Assembly: GCA_023134215.1 (NCBI GenBank)
Contig: JAGLUV010000040.1
Span: 1-17,551, forward strand
DNA from: Candidatus Thorarchaeota archaeon
GTDB lineage: Archaea > Asgardarchaeota > Thorarchaeia > Thorarchaeales > Thorarchaeaceae
Direction: 5' to 3'
Length of the DNA stretch: 17,551 nucleotides
The notes beneath the pieces were generated by a model. It was not told the origin of the DNA. It worked only from the letters and a program-made list of their open reading frames with translations, and searched no databases. Position 1 is the first letter of the stretch, and every line of letters starts with the position of its first letter. This document shows positions 7,290-14,851 of the stretch, one piece after another. Position numbers and translations under genes: made by a program.

Positions 7290-7994
7290 CACGTGGTACT
7301 CTATCCTGCTGCTCGACATCAGATGTGTCAAGAGTTCCTCTGCAATCTGAAGCTTAATCCTCTTCCGCTTGCTGGCACGGAAATCCACTTCGTGATTGGG
7401 TTTTGACCACTTGCCTGCTGTTGTTCCGAAATCCATCCCCGCAAGTACTATGCATTTTGGTGCATTCTGGGCAATGATATGACAAGCTCTATCTCCGTCA
7501 GTGAAACCACCCCAGAGGAATACATTATCTGTGGGCTCAACCTGAGTGCTTCCCAATATCTTCCCTAAATTGGGAACGGATTCTCTCACCATTTCCATGT
7601 TATCACCATGAGCATGAACAATGGCTAGGGTGCCATGCTCTACTGCTTCCCTAATATGCTCCATTCGCCCATCAAGGTCAGTTACAACAATGTCACAGTT
7701 TAATCCCTGATTCACAAACGCTGATATCGCTCCATCCGCAGCAACGTATACAGCATTGTCAAACTCATTTGACTCGATCACGCTTTCAAGATGACGCTCC
7801 AAAGATGGGCCCGCTCCGCATACTATTACTGTGCATCCAGCAACAAGCTCCTTCAGGTTACGAAGTAGTGGTTCAGGATCTATATCCTCAAGCAAGTTTG
7901 TGAGCAGGGCTGTAGCCATGCGGTCAGCTTGAACATCGAGCCCAAGTCTATCAACGATATCCAGATAGAACGGTTTCCACTCTTCCCATCGCAT
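7281..7994 (-). CDS. mptE: MptE-type 6-hydroxymethyl-7,8-dihydropterin pyrophosphokinase (DUF115)
   Basis: A 237-residue enzyme that transfers pyrophosphate from ATP to 6-hydroxymethyl-7,8-dihydropterin, the step before dihydropteroate synthase in tetrahydrofolate or methanopterin synthesis. Archaea use this DUF115 protein in place of bacterial FolK. The sequence shows GAGPSLE (60-66), AADGA (85-89), VVTDLDGR (103-110), HAHGDN (127-132) and GGFTDGDRA, all typical of the family, and ends with a short helical C-terminus. The ATG lies only 6 nt after the stop of the dihydropteroate synthase gene, so the two form an operon and very probably act in consecutive steps. A less likely alternative is one of the wider DUF115 glycan-related proteins, but the length and partner gene argue against that. 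Confidence 0.88.
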   Translation of the reverse strand: MRWEEWKPFYLDIVDRLGLDVQADRMATALLTNLLEDIDPEPLLRNLKELVAGCTVIVCGAGPSLERHLESVIESNEFDNAVYVAADGAISAFVNQGLNCDIVVTDLDGRMEHIREAVEHGTLAIVHAHGDNMEMVRESVPNLGKILGSTQVEPTDNVFLWGGFTDGDRACHIIAQNAPKCIVLAGMDFGTTAGKWSKPNHEVDFRASKRKRIKLQIAEELLTHLMSSSRIEYHVLG

Positions 7995-8000
7995 GTGGAA

Positions 8001-8867
8001 CTACTCCCCGCTCTTCCGACTCTCGCTTTCTGCAGGCACTCCTCTCAGTGCCTTTCCAACTTCCGCAGCAATCTTGCCTTCTTCCACATCGTGTGTACGA
8101 ACTAAATCAGCTCCATTCGCAACAGCTATAGATGTGGCTGCGATGGTACCCGTGAGTCTCATGCTAGGATCTGGCTGATTGAGTAGATCTCCAATGAAAG
8201 CCTTCCTCGAAACACCAACAAGCACAGGGTGACCCAGACTGCAGAATCTACCCAGCTTTCTGATGATTTCCAAATCCACCTCTGATGGCTTGCCAAATCC
8301 AATACCCGGATCAATAATGATTCTTTCTAGTGGTATGCCAACAGATAGAGCGGTATTGATACTCCTCTCGACTGAACGAAAGGACGCGTTCAAAGTCTGA
8401 CATAAGCCTCCGCAATTGGCCATCAGCACAATGGGCACGCCACGATCGGCAACAAGCTTTGCCATTCTCTTGTCTCTGGCAAGTCCCGAAACATCATTCA
8501 CCAATGAAACCCCAAAATCGAGAGCGGCTTCTGCAACTTCTGAGCGAACCGTGTCTATTGAAACCGGGACATTCGTGTTCCGAATAATGAACTCCAGATT
8601 GCTAGTCACTCTTTCAAGCTCAACTTCAGCAGTCACCTCGGGAGTACCATAGACTCCTCTTGGTGCGGTTGATGCGCCCCCGACATCAATGATGTCAGCA
8701 CCATCTTGTTCCATGCCGTTGATGGCCTTGACCAGTTGTTCATTGCTATCCACGATTGAGTCACGATAGAATGACTCTGTGGAGAGGTTGATGACGCCCA
8801 TGACGCGCGGCGGAAAGTCAGCTCCAACTTTAAGCCCACCTATATCCACGGTGTGATGTTTCACCAC
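8001..8867 (-). CDS. folP: Dihydropteroate synthase
   Basis: A 288-residue TIM-barrel pterin-binding enzyme that condenses hydroxymethyl-dihydropterin pyrophosphate with an aminobenzoate-type acceptor (p-aminobenzoate for folate, or its ribosyl derivative for methanopterin). Motifs in order: VMGVINLSTESFY (22-34, the archaeal form of N-x-TPDSF), IDVGGASTAPRG (60-71), PVSIDT (101-106), LVNDVSG (122-128), IIIDPGIGFGK (183-193), VLVGVSRKAFIG (215-226) and RTHDV near the end. It starts with GTG at 8867, with GAGAGGT seven or so bases upstream as ribosome binding site. A second GTG follows directly. It is first in an operon with the MptE-type kinase, and divergent from gcvT. The amine acceptor cannot be told from the sequence. 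Confidence 0.92.
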   Translation of the reverse strand: MVKHHTVDIGGLKVGADFPPRVMGVINLSTESFYRDSIVDSNEQLVKAINGMEQDGADIIDVGGASTAPRGVYGTPEVTAEVELERVTSNLEFIIRNTNVPVSIDTVRSEVAEAALDFGVSLVNDVSGLARDKRMAKLVADRGVPIVLMANCGGLCQTLNASFRSVERSINTALSVGIPLERIIIDPGIGFGKPSEVDLEIIRKLGRFCSLGHPVLVGVSRKAFIGDLLNQPDPSMRLTGTIAATSIAVANGADLVRTHDVEEGKIAAEVGKALRGVPAESESRKSGE

Positions 8868-8901
8868 AAAGAAACCTCTCGTGCTGAGCGTTACAGAAGA
8901 A

Positions 8902-8909
8902 GATAAAAC
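8902..8909. promoter_or_regulatory. Shared TATA-like element between DHPS and gcvT
   Basis: GATAAAAC on the plus strand (GTTTTATC on the minus strand) is the only AT-rich box in the 80-bp divergent gap. On the plus strand it predicts transcription from about 8931, leaving a short leader before the gcvT ATG at 8948. On the minus strand it is 38 bp upstream of the DHPS GTG. It may serve one or both genes. Confidence 0.4.
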
Positions 8910-8947
8910 CTAGCTCATTTCGAGTGAGCTTGAATGACTTGGAGTCA

Positions 8948-10099
8948 ATGACCTTGAATGATAAGCTCCGTCGCCCTCAGTTATTAGAATGGCATAAAGC
9001 TCATGGAGATGTAGTTCCGTTTGCGGGCTGGGAAATGCCTCTCAGATATACGGACATTCGAGAGGAACATTTAGCTGTCAGGAACGCAGTTGGCATATTC
9101 GACACTTCGCATATGTATCGCTTTTTCATTAGAGGTCCTCAGGCGGCACAATTTCTACAGACAGTCACCACAAATAACGTGAATAAACTGAAGGTGAACG
9201 GAGGACACTACACGACGTGTCTCAATGAGCAGGGCGGAATCCGTGACGATTTGACGCTCTACAGAATTGCTGAGCGCGAGTACATTTGGATCACCAATGC
9301 ATCGAATGGCCCAAAAATCACACAGCATCTATTGAAGGAAGCCGCGAATTTCGAGGTTGAAGTGGAGGACAAGACAAGTGAGATTACTATGGTTGCTGTT
9401 CAAGGCCCAAAAGCGCTTTCCTTGTTGTGCAAGCTAGCTGGCACCGATGTAAGCGAATTTCCAAGGTTCAGCTGCAATCTTATCAAGCTTGCAGGACATG
9501 ACTGCTACATGTGCCGAACCGGTTACACTGGGGAGGCGGGAGCCGAGATACTCCTTCTCAATACCCCCTTGAATGATGAAGGGACGAGCAAGGCAGTTGC
9601 ATTCTGGGAAGAGCTGCTGAATCAAGGTGCGGAATATGGCGTGAAACCATGCGGTCTTGGCTCAAGAGATTCCACCCGCCTAGAGGCTGGTTTCGTTCTC
9701 TATGGTCACGAGCTGAAGGAAGATATTACTCCGATTGAAGCACGGATACGTTATGCGGTGAAGTTCAAAGTTGAGCCACACTACATAGGATATGATGTGT
9801 TGAAGAAGCAGAAGGAAGAGGGAGTAGAGAAAACGCGTATCGGACTCGTCATGATAGACCGCGGTGTTCCGCGGCAACACTACAATGTTCTATTCAACAG
9901 TAACAAAATCGGATACATCAGTAGTGGTGGCATATCTCCGATCTTGAAGAAGGGAATAGGACTAGCCTTTGTCACTCCGGGCATGGTCAATGAAGGCGAT
10001 ACTGTTGAGATAGACATCAAAGGGCGACTACGAAAGGCTCGTGTGAGCGGGTGGCCTTTCTTTGACCCAGAACGCTATGGTGAGAAACGCACCAAGTGA
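8948..10099 (+). CDS. gcvT: Glycine cleavage system T protein (aminomethyltransferase)
   Basis: A 383-residue T protein, which moves the methylene group from the aminomethyl-lipoyl H protein to a pterin carrier and releases ammonia. Typical blocks: LLEWHKAHGDVVPFAGWEMPLRY near the start, HLAVRNAVGIFDTSHM, the GG-x-I-x-DDLTLYR segment carrying the pterin-binding acidic residues, GYTGEAGAEI, GLGSRDSTRLEAGFVLYGHEL, and the C-terminal barrel GYISSGGISPILKKGIGLAFV. The start at ATG 8948 is preceded by GGAG and lies downstream of the TATA-like box at 8902. An in-frame GTG at 8924 would add 8 residues but lies before the predicted transcript start. The H-protein gene follows at once. The P and L proteins are not in this window. 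Length and motifs are intact. Confidence 0.95.
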   Translation: MTLNDKLRRPQLLEWHKAHGDVVPFAGWEMPLRYTDIREEHLAVRNAVGIFDTSHMYRFFIRGPQAAQFLQTVTTNNVNKLKVNGGHYTTCLNEQGGIRDDLTLYRIAEREYIWITNASNGPKITQHLLKEAANFEVEVEDKTSEITMVAVQGPKALSLLCKLAGTDVSEFPRFSCNLIKLAGHDCYMCRTGYTGEAGAEILLLNTPLNDEGTSKAVAFWEELLNQGAEYGVKPCGLGSRDSTRLEAGFVLYGHELKEDITPIEARIRYAVKFKVEPHYIGYDVLKKQKEEGVEKTRIGLVMIDRGVPRQHYNVLFNSNKIGYISSGGISPILKKGIGLAFVTPGMVNEGDTVEIDIKGRLRKARVSGWPFFDPERYGEKRTK

Positions 10100-10109
10100 T
10101 GGGAACTGA

Positions 10110-10115
10110 TTTAAA
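10110..10115 (+). promoter_or_regulatory. Probable TATA box for gcvH
   Basis: TTTAAA (within GATTTAAAGG) begins 11 bp after the gcvT stop and lies 38-43 bp before the gcvH ATG, placing a transcript start near 10138. It suggests gcvH has its own promoter besides read-through from gcvT. Confidence 0.45.
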
Positions 10116-10152
10116 GGCGCCCAAATCACACCGAACCCGAAGGTGTAATCCT

Positions 10153-10551
10153 ATGACAAAAGGCACCGCAGTTATCGAAGGACTATACTACAGTAAGGCC
10201 CACGAATGGGCCAAAGTTGAAGGTGACATTGTGATGGTGGGCATTACAGACTATGCTCAAAACTCACTGCACGAAATCACCTTCGTAGAAATCAGTGATG
10301 TGGGGACATCACTCAAAGCTGATGAAGAGTGTGGCCTTGTTGAATCTATGAAGGCATCATCGGACCTCTTCACCCCCTTGGCTGGAGAAATCGTCGAAGT
10401 GAACGAAGCATTGGAGGACGCACCAGAACTCGTCAATGAGGATCCCTATGGCAAGGGATGGATGTGGAAGATCAAGCCATCCAATCTTGAGGGCGATTTG
10501 AAGGCACTCCTAGACGCTAAGGGCTACAGTGAGTATACTGCATCCCTCTAG
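10153..10551 (+). CDS. gcvH: Glycine cleavage system H protein (lipoyl carrier)
   Basis: A 132-residue lipoyl-domain protein that carries the aminomethyl group between the P, T and L proteins. The sequence shows YYSKAHEWAKVEGD near the start, GITDYAQNSLHEITFVEIS, and the lipoylation site GLVESMKASSD with K67 as the lipoyl lysine, then LFTPLAGEIVEVN and the C-terminal DPYGKGWMWKIKP. The start was placed at ATG 10153, preceded by AGGTG with about seven bases of spacing and by a TATA box at 10110. The open frame runs 19 codons further up to the gcvT stop (GTG 10096, ATG 10099 overlapping TGA), but that extension is not typical of the family and includes the TATA box. Confidence 0.94.
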   Translation: MTKGTAVIEGLYYSKAHEWAKVEGDIVMVGITDYAQNSLHEITFVEISDVGTSLKADEECGLVESMKASSDLFTPLAGEIVEVNEALEDAPELVNEDPYGKGWMWKIKPSNLEGDLKALLDAKGYSEYTASL

Positions 10552-10603
10552 CAAGATTTTGACGCCCCGAGCTATGGATTCTCTTGGGAAACGCATAAGC
10601 AGA

Positions 10604-10631
10604 TTGGGGGTCCTTTGAATTCGGCCCCCAA
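10604..10631 (+). repeat. Hairpin downstream of gcvH
   Basis: TTGGGGG and CCCCCAA form a perfect 7-bp stem around a 14-nt loop. There is no run of T after it, so it is not a classical terminator. It may protect the 3' end of the gcvTH transcript or belong to an unrecognised RNA. Confidence 0.5.
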
Positions 10632-10701
10632 CTATTCCTATTCACCTGGCACTGTCCAGATACCACCTCTCGGACATCCAAACCCCATCATGCTGCATAA
10701 A

Positions 10702-10719
10702 CGAGGGAAGTTCCCCTCG
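10702..10719 (+). repeat. Short hairpin CGAGGG/CCCTCG
   Basis: A perfect 6-bp stem with loop AAGTTC, in the middle of the non-coding stretch. No function is apparent. Confidence 0.4.
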
Positions 10720-10777
10720 ATTCCGCTGGGACTCTGCATTTTATGCTGAAGTGTACAAGCTCTGAACTAACAGCAAC

Positions 10778-10786
10778 CTTTTTAGC
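10778..10786 (+). promoter_or_regulatory. Possible TATA box for the STT3 gene
   Basis: CTTTTTAGC lies about 57 bp before the STT3 ATG and predicts a transcript start near 10808. It is the most AT-rich element at a suitable distance but departs from the archaeal consensus. Confidence 0.35.
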
Positions 10787-10800
10787 GAATCCAAGTTTGC

Positions 10801-10816
10801 CTCGAACTAATTCGAG
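10801..10816 (+). repeat. Palindrome at the predicted STT3 transcript start
   Basis: CTCGAA-CTAA-TTCGAG, two perfect 6-bp arms around four bases. It spans the start site predicted from the AT-rich box at 10778. It could be an operator for a dimeric regulator or the first hairpin of the leader. Both are inference. Confidence 0.45.
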
Positions 10817-10839
10817 TCCAAACGGAGAGAAGCCTCTGT

Positions 10840-13566
10840 ATGTCTAGATTTAGCAGACTAAAAAGAACCACCGTAAAATTCCTGCGGCAGGTCTTTCACA
10901 AACCCAAAGCCAAGATCTCGAGAGGCTCCATTATCACAGTCCTCGCATTGACTATCATATTCTTTGTAGCTCTGGGGCTGCGTCTGCAACCATTACTGGA
11001 CTCCCAACCCATTGTGCGCGCTTTTGATCCATGGCTTCAACTGAAGCTCACGTCCTACATCACAGAAAACGGAATCTCAGCGTTTTTCACGTGGTATGAT
11101 GATTCCACATGGGTGCCGTTCGGTCGAGACGTATCTAGCGCCGTATACCTTGGAGTGCCGTTCACAACTGCATTCTTCTATTGGTTCTTGAATGCAATCG
11201 GTATCAGTGTAGAGTTGATATACGTCGCCATAGTCTTGCCCGCTTTTATGGGCGCACTCACGTGTATGGTTATATTCCTCCTTGGCAGAGAACTTCACAG
11301 CAACAGCGTTGGACTATTCAGTGCTCTCTTCTTGGCGTTCATTCCAGCTTTCATGCAGAGGACTGTCGTTGGTTTCTTCGACAATGAGTGCATAGGTGTT
11401 TTCGCAATTGTGCTCACTTCATACTTCTTCATTAGGAGCACAAAGAAAGGCTCTATGCGTTCTGCAGTAGGGGCCGGCCTCTCCCTAGCTTACCTTCTTG
11501 GGTCTTGGGGAGCAGCTGACTTTATGCTCGGGCTTCTAGCCCTCTATGGGTTCTTCATGCTGGCTTCCGGACGATACAGTAGGCGCTTGTTGACCTCCTA
11601 TCTCATAACCCTGAGCCTCGGCATTTTCTTGGGCGGCCTAGTCCCACGCAACGGATTTGACAACCTCACCTCATTTTCCATGCTAGCCCCGATTGGAGTG
11701 GGAGCTCTGCTGGCAGGCTATGAGATATGGCAGAGGATTGGAGTTTACCGTGAAGCGACTGCCTCCGTACTTGCTCCACATATGAAACCGATTCTACTTG
11801 GTCTGATAGCACCCGCTGTAGGTGCAGCAGCCTACTTCATCTTTACAGGGAACGAAGAACTCACCATTAGTCCCTACCAATCCAATCCATTCATCACTCT
11901 CGGTACCAAGTTCATGAGTGTCATCAATCCATTCTTCAGACTGGATCAACGAATCTTCGCATCAGTTGCGGAGCATCTTCCCAGCCCATGGGGAAGCTTT
12001 TACCAGACGCTGCTGGTTTTGATATTCTTTTTCCCACTAGGGATGTACTTTCTGTTCAAGCGGGGTCGTGATGAAGATTGGTTTATCTTCCTATTTGGTC
12101 TAACCACCGTCTATTTCGCAGGGAGTATGATTCGACTTGGACTCATTCTCGCCCCGGCCGTAGCTGTCATTGGAGCTGTCGCGGCTTACAGTATCCTCTC
12201 TCCGTTCGCCAAAATAATAACTCAACAGTCAGTCTTTGAGAGACGTCGATTTCGAATCAGCTCAGCACTCACATCTGAGCACGCAATCGGAGCGTATATG
12301 ATTGTTGGACTCTTGCTGTCAGTGAACGTGATTCTGGGTGCAGACTACGCCACCCGCATGTCCAACCCCGAATTTTCTCCCGGTGATATTTCCGCCGGCG
12401 CATACCTTACTGACTGGCCCACTGCAATGACATATATCCGCAATGTTCTGCCTGACGACGCGATTATCGCCAGCTGGTGGGACTACGGGTACTGGATCAG
12501 TGGTGCTGCGGGTGGGACCACGATTGTGGATAATGCAACATTCAACAGTACACAAATCGCATGGATGGGCTATGCGTTAATGGCGCTGAATCTGACGGAG
12601 TCACTCAAGACTTTCAAACGCTGGAATACCACCCATGTTCTTGTTTACTGGGGACATGGCAACCCCGGTTTCGGCGGTGATGAGGGTAAATGGCCTTGGA
12701 TGGTGCGGATTGCAGAGGATAAGTTCGGGTCCGACTTCATTGATGATGCGACATACCTCAGTGAGAACGATGCGACTCTTGAAGCGTTCTACTCATCAAC
12801 ACTGTTTAAACTGTTAGTCTATGGTGAACCCATGAATCAAGAAGAAGCTACTGCGATGGGGCTTTCTAATGATCGAATGGCCCTCGACGCGGAAATCTGG
12901 CGCAACTCTGATTATACGAATCATATGCCAACAGCTTTGCATGGTGCTTTCTTGGAGCCATATGTCAGCTCTGAGTACGGTACAGTCAAAATTTACGAGA
13001 TTGATTACACGATGTACGATCAGTACGTCAACAGGACCCGAGCGGATTGGGTACCTGATCTGGACCCTCTAGCTGGAGGCATTGCTGACGGTAACATCAC
13101 TGATGACGAGAAAGAATTTCAGAACTATCCGGTTGTCTTCGGAGGTGGCTATGACGCAACTGTGTACACAAGGTCAAACGCGACCCACATGTACTACGGT
13201 ATTCAAATGGACAACTACACGTTGGGCCAAGATGCTTTCGGTCTGCAGCTTGCACCTCTTGATTCGACTAATCGTCCTGACATCCGAATTGTGAACTACG
13301 ATGGTCAAGAGTTCTACGATGGCAACGTAGGATTCGACGGAGAATGGGACACCGACTCAAGCGATTTAAACGTGAGAGAGTTTGGCACTGGCGAAAACGT
13401 GATTGAGTTCATAATCCCGCTCAATTCGCAAGACCCACAGGATGTTTTCATGCTTGGCGGCATGAACTACCAGCTCAGGTTCTTGTTCTGGAATAATGTT
13501 CTCTCCGGCGAGCCTACACTATCATCGGACTGGACGTCTTTCTGGGCTCCAGTAGACCTCTACTAA
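10840..13566 (+). CDS. aglB: Oligosaccharyltransferase catalytic subunit STT3/AglB
   Basis: A 908-residue membrane enzyme that moves a lipid-linked glycan onto asparagine in N-x-S/T sites on the outer face of the membrane. The N-terminal half is polytopic, with the last helix near 480-500 (AYMIVGLLLSVNVILG). Its catalytic motifs are visible: FDPWLQLK with D63 in the first outer loop, GFFDNE with D181 and E183, and SVAE (375-378) in the long fifth loop. The C-terminal half is soluble and outside the cell, with WWDYGYW at 546-552, the signature that reads the acceptor site. After about residue 740 it has an extra, acidic beta-rich part ending in FWAPVDLY. The start at ATG 10840 precedes a basic stretch and the first helix. 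It stands alone, with its own leader, and is convergent with Nop10. Confidence 0.95.
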   Translation: MSRFSRLKRTTVKFLRQVFHKPKAKISRGSIITVLALTIIFFVALGLRLQPLLDSQPIVRAFDPWLQLKLTSYITENGISAFFTWYDDSTWVPFGRDVSSAVYLGVPFTTAFFYWFLNAIGISVELIYVAIVLPAFMGALTCMVIFLLGRELHSNSVGLFSALFLAFIPAFMQRTVVGFFDNECIGVFAIVLTSYFFIRSTKKGSMRSAVGAGLSLAYLLGSWGAADFMLGLLALYGFFMLASGRYSRRLLTSYLITLSLGIFLGGLVPRNGFDNLTSFSMLAPIGVGALLAGYEIWQRIGVYREATASVLAPHMKPILLGLIAPAVGAAAYFIFTGNEELTISPYQSNPFITLGTKFMSVINPFFRLDQRIFASVAEHLPSPWGSFYQTLLVLIFFFPLGMYFLFKRGRDEDWFIFLFGLTTVYFAGSMIRLGLILAPAVAVIGAVAAYSILSPFAKIITQQSVFERRRFRISSALTSEHAIGAYMIVGLLLSVNVILGADYATRMSNPEFSPGDISAGAYLTDWPTAMTYIRNVLPDDAIIASWWDYGYWISGAAGGTTIVDNATFNSTQIAWMGYALMALNLTESLKTFKRWNTTHVLVYWGHGNPGFGGDEGKWPWMVRIAEDKFGSDFIDDATYLSENDATLEAFYSSTLFKLLVYGEPMNQEEATAMGLSNDRMALDAEIWRNSDYTNHMPTALHGAFLEPYVSSEYGTVKIYEIDYTMYDQYVNRTRADWVPDLDPLAGGIADGNITDDEKEFQNYPVVFGGGYDATVYTRSNATHMYYGIQMDNYTLGQDAFGLQLAPLDSTNRPDIRIVNYDGQEFYDGNVGFDGEWDTDSSDLNVREFGTGENVIEFIIPLNSQDPQDVFMLGGMNYQLRFLFWNNVLSGEPTLSSDWTSFWAPVDLY

Positions 13567-13579
13567 TGAAAACACGATC

Positions 13580-13607
13580 TGGCGGTTGACCATATGGCCA
13601 ATCGCTA
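13580..13607. repeat. 28-bp imperfect palindrome between convergent STT3 and nop10
   Basis: Two 14-base arms, TGGCGGTTGACCAT and ATGGCCAATCGCTA, pair with eleven Watson-Crick pairs, two G-T wobbles and one A/C mismatch. It lies 13 bp after the STT3 stop and 22 bp beyond the nop10 stop on the other strand. Its position suggests a two-way 3'-end hairpin or a site for a dimeric protein. A pyrimidine-rich tract (TTCCCTCCTTTAG) follows on the plus strand. Confidence 0.55.
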
Positions 13608-13629
13608 GTTCCCTCCTTTAGAATGAGTA

Positions 13630-13803
13630 TTAACTAGATGTCTGGCGCGTTCTTTTCTTCGCACGTCGACGATAGTCCCCATACTTATCTTGAGGACTGT
13701 ACCTTGCTGGATGTGGCGTCTTGACGCGTTTTCCACATTTGGGGCACTTGGAATCATCTAGGGTGTAATACCCACAATCTGCGCATTTGTATAACTGAGT
13801 CAT
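13630..13803 (-). CDS. nop10: Nop10, H/ACA ribonucleoprotein subunit
   Basis: A 57-residue protein of the H/ACA guide-RNA complex that directs pseudouridylation of rRNA; it packs against the Cbf5 pseudouridine synthase. The sequence MTQLYKCADCGYYTL begins a zinc ribbon with C7, C10, C20 and C23, followed by the family signature HPARYSPQDKYGDYRR and a basic tail. The length is normal for archaeal Nop10. The ATG is 9 nt beyond the stop of the aIF2alpha gene, so it is the last gene of that operon. It is easily missed because it is so short. Confidence 0.95.
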   Translation of the reverse strand: MTQLYKCADCGYYTLDDSKCPKCGKRVKTPHPARYSPQDKYGDYRRRAKKRTRQTSS

Positions 13804-13812
13804 CAGAAATCA

Positions 13813-14604
13813 CTATTTGCGCTGGAACACGATAGTGCCATTATTGCTCTCGATGACCTTGGTCACTTTGCCAAGAATATCTGAAAGCACGTCTTCTGCT
13901 TCGGTGTAGTCAGGGCTGACAATACATAACTTGTATCGGGGAGATCCGAGTGCGTATATCTCAACAGATGTCTTTCCCTTTTCGCCCGATTCCAATCCGG
14001 CTGACAGCGCCTTCTTAATCGTGTCAACGCCCTTCGGTCCTGGGACAAGGATAGTCATCTCCCCATCTATCTCAACTTGCGGTATCTCAATACGCGCCTT
14101 TGCCAAGTCCGCCACTTGTTTTCGAAGCTTTTTGGTGGCCTTGACTTCCTCAAATGCATCAACACCCAAGTCTGAGGCTTTTTCTAATCCCTTGTAAATC
14201 TCACCAAAAATATCCTCGAGGGGCCAGCCAATCTCTTCATAGATTTTCTCTAGTGAAACATCATTCTCCTTTGCAACAAGCTCCAGGAGCTTTTCAGCCT
14301 TCTGAGCACGCTTCCAACCGTTATTCTTGGCTCTCCTTGCCTCAGATGAAACTCGCCTCAGGGAGCAGTCTATATGCTTCTTATGCGTATCAACCTGAAG
14401 CACCTTGACAACTACTCGCTTGTTTTCATGAATGTGATTACGTATATTCCTGACCCACGTGCTGCTAATCTCGGAGATGTGGATGAAACCCTCTTTTTCA
14501 CCGAACTCTGGCAATTTGACGTAAGCGCCATAGGGGGCAACCTTTGTAGCAACTGCAATCGCGTACTCATCAGGGTGCGGCCACTCAGCGCGTTTCAAAA
14601 CCAT
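13813..14604 (-). CDS. eif2a: Translation initiation factor aIF2 subunit alpha
   Basis: A 263-residue subunit of aIF2, the GTP-dependent factor that brings initiator Met-tRNA to the small ribosomal subunit. It opens with the S1-type OB fold (HPDEYAIAVATKVAPYGAYVKLPEF, then EGFIHISEISSTWVRNIRNH, which is the region around the phosphorylated serine of eukaryotic eIF2alpha, and VVVKVLQVDTHKKHIDCSLRRV). A helical domain follows (KENDVSLEKIYEEIGWPLEDIFGEI) and then an alpha/beta C-terminal domain (VDTIKKALSAG). The start is set at the ATG at 14604, which fits archaeal homologues; a TTG three codons earlier is open. It lies between S27e and Nop10 in the usual archaeal order. Confidence 0.94.
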   Translation of the reverse strand: MVLKRAEWPHPDEYAIAVATKVAPYGAYVKLPEFGEKEGFIHISEISSTWVRNIRNHIHENKRVVVKVLQVDTHKKHIDCSLRRVSSEARRAKNNGWKRAQKAEKLLELVAKENDVSLEKIYEEIGWPLEDIFGEIYKGLEKASDLGVDAFEEVKATKKLRKQVADLAKARIEIPQVEIDGEMTILVPGPKGVDTIKKALSAGLESGEKGKTSVEIYALGSPRYKLCIVSPDYTEAEDVLSDILGKVTKVIESNNGTIVFQRK

Positions 14605-14641
14605 TCTCCACAAACCTCCAACTAGCGTTTCTCAGGCGGGA

Positions 14642-14842
14642 TTATGGAAGCACTTCCAGCTCTCGAGCTGTTGGCTCAAGTTTAGCCTTTCCGCCAGATG
14701 GTTTAGCCAGTATCTTTTCACATTTCAGACACTTGACCTCGGTCGTTGAGTGGCTGAAGATAATTTGCTCATTCTCGCAGTCAAGGCATTTCACTTTAAT
14801 GAACCGTGACCTAGGCTGCTGAATGATCTCTCCTTTGCCCAT
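14642..14842 (-). CDS. rps27e: Ribosomal protein S27e (eS27)
   Basis: A 66-residue zinc-ribbon protein of the small ribosomal subunit. SRFIKVKCLDCENEQIIFSH and VKCLKCEKILAKPSGGKAKL hold the four zinc ligands (C19, C22, C38, C41) and the conserved P-S/T-GGKA. Three possible starts lie close together: GTG 14851, ATG 14848 and ATG 14842. I chose 14842 because GGTGAT sits four to five bases before it, in ribosome-binding position. The choice changes only three residues. It follows L44e immediately. Confidence 0.93.
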   Translation of the reverse strand: MGKGEIIQQPRSRFIKVKCLDCENEQIIFSHSTTEVKCLKCEKILAKPSGGKAKLEPTARELEVLP

Positions 14843-14851
14843 TAACATCAC

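Larger units (their letters stand above)
10552..10839. other. 288-bp non-coding stretch between gcvH and STT3
   Basis: I find no convincing gene here. It holds three short inverted repeats (10604-10631, 10702-10719, 10801-10816) and an AT-rich box before the STT3 gene. The first hairpin lies about 50 bp beyond gcvH and may be part of its 3' end. A small RNA is possible, but I could not make out C/D-box or tRNA-like motifs. Confidence 0.5.

Noticed and set aside
10096..10152. gcvH start overlapping the gcvT stop (GTG 10096 or ATG 10099)
   Set aside because: The 19 extra residues do not look like an H protein, and TTTAAA at 10110 and AGGTG before ATG 10153 favour the later start.
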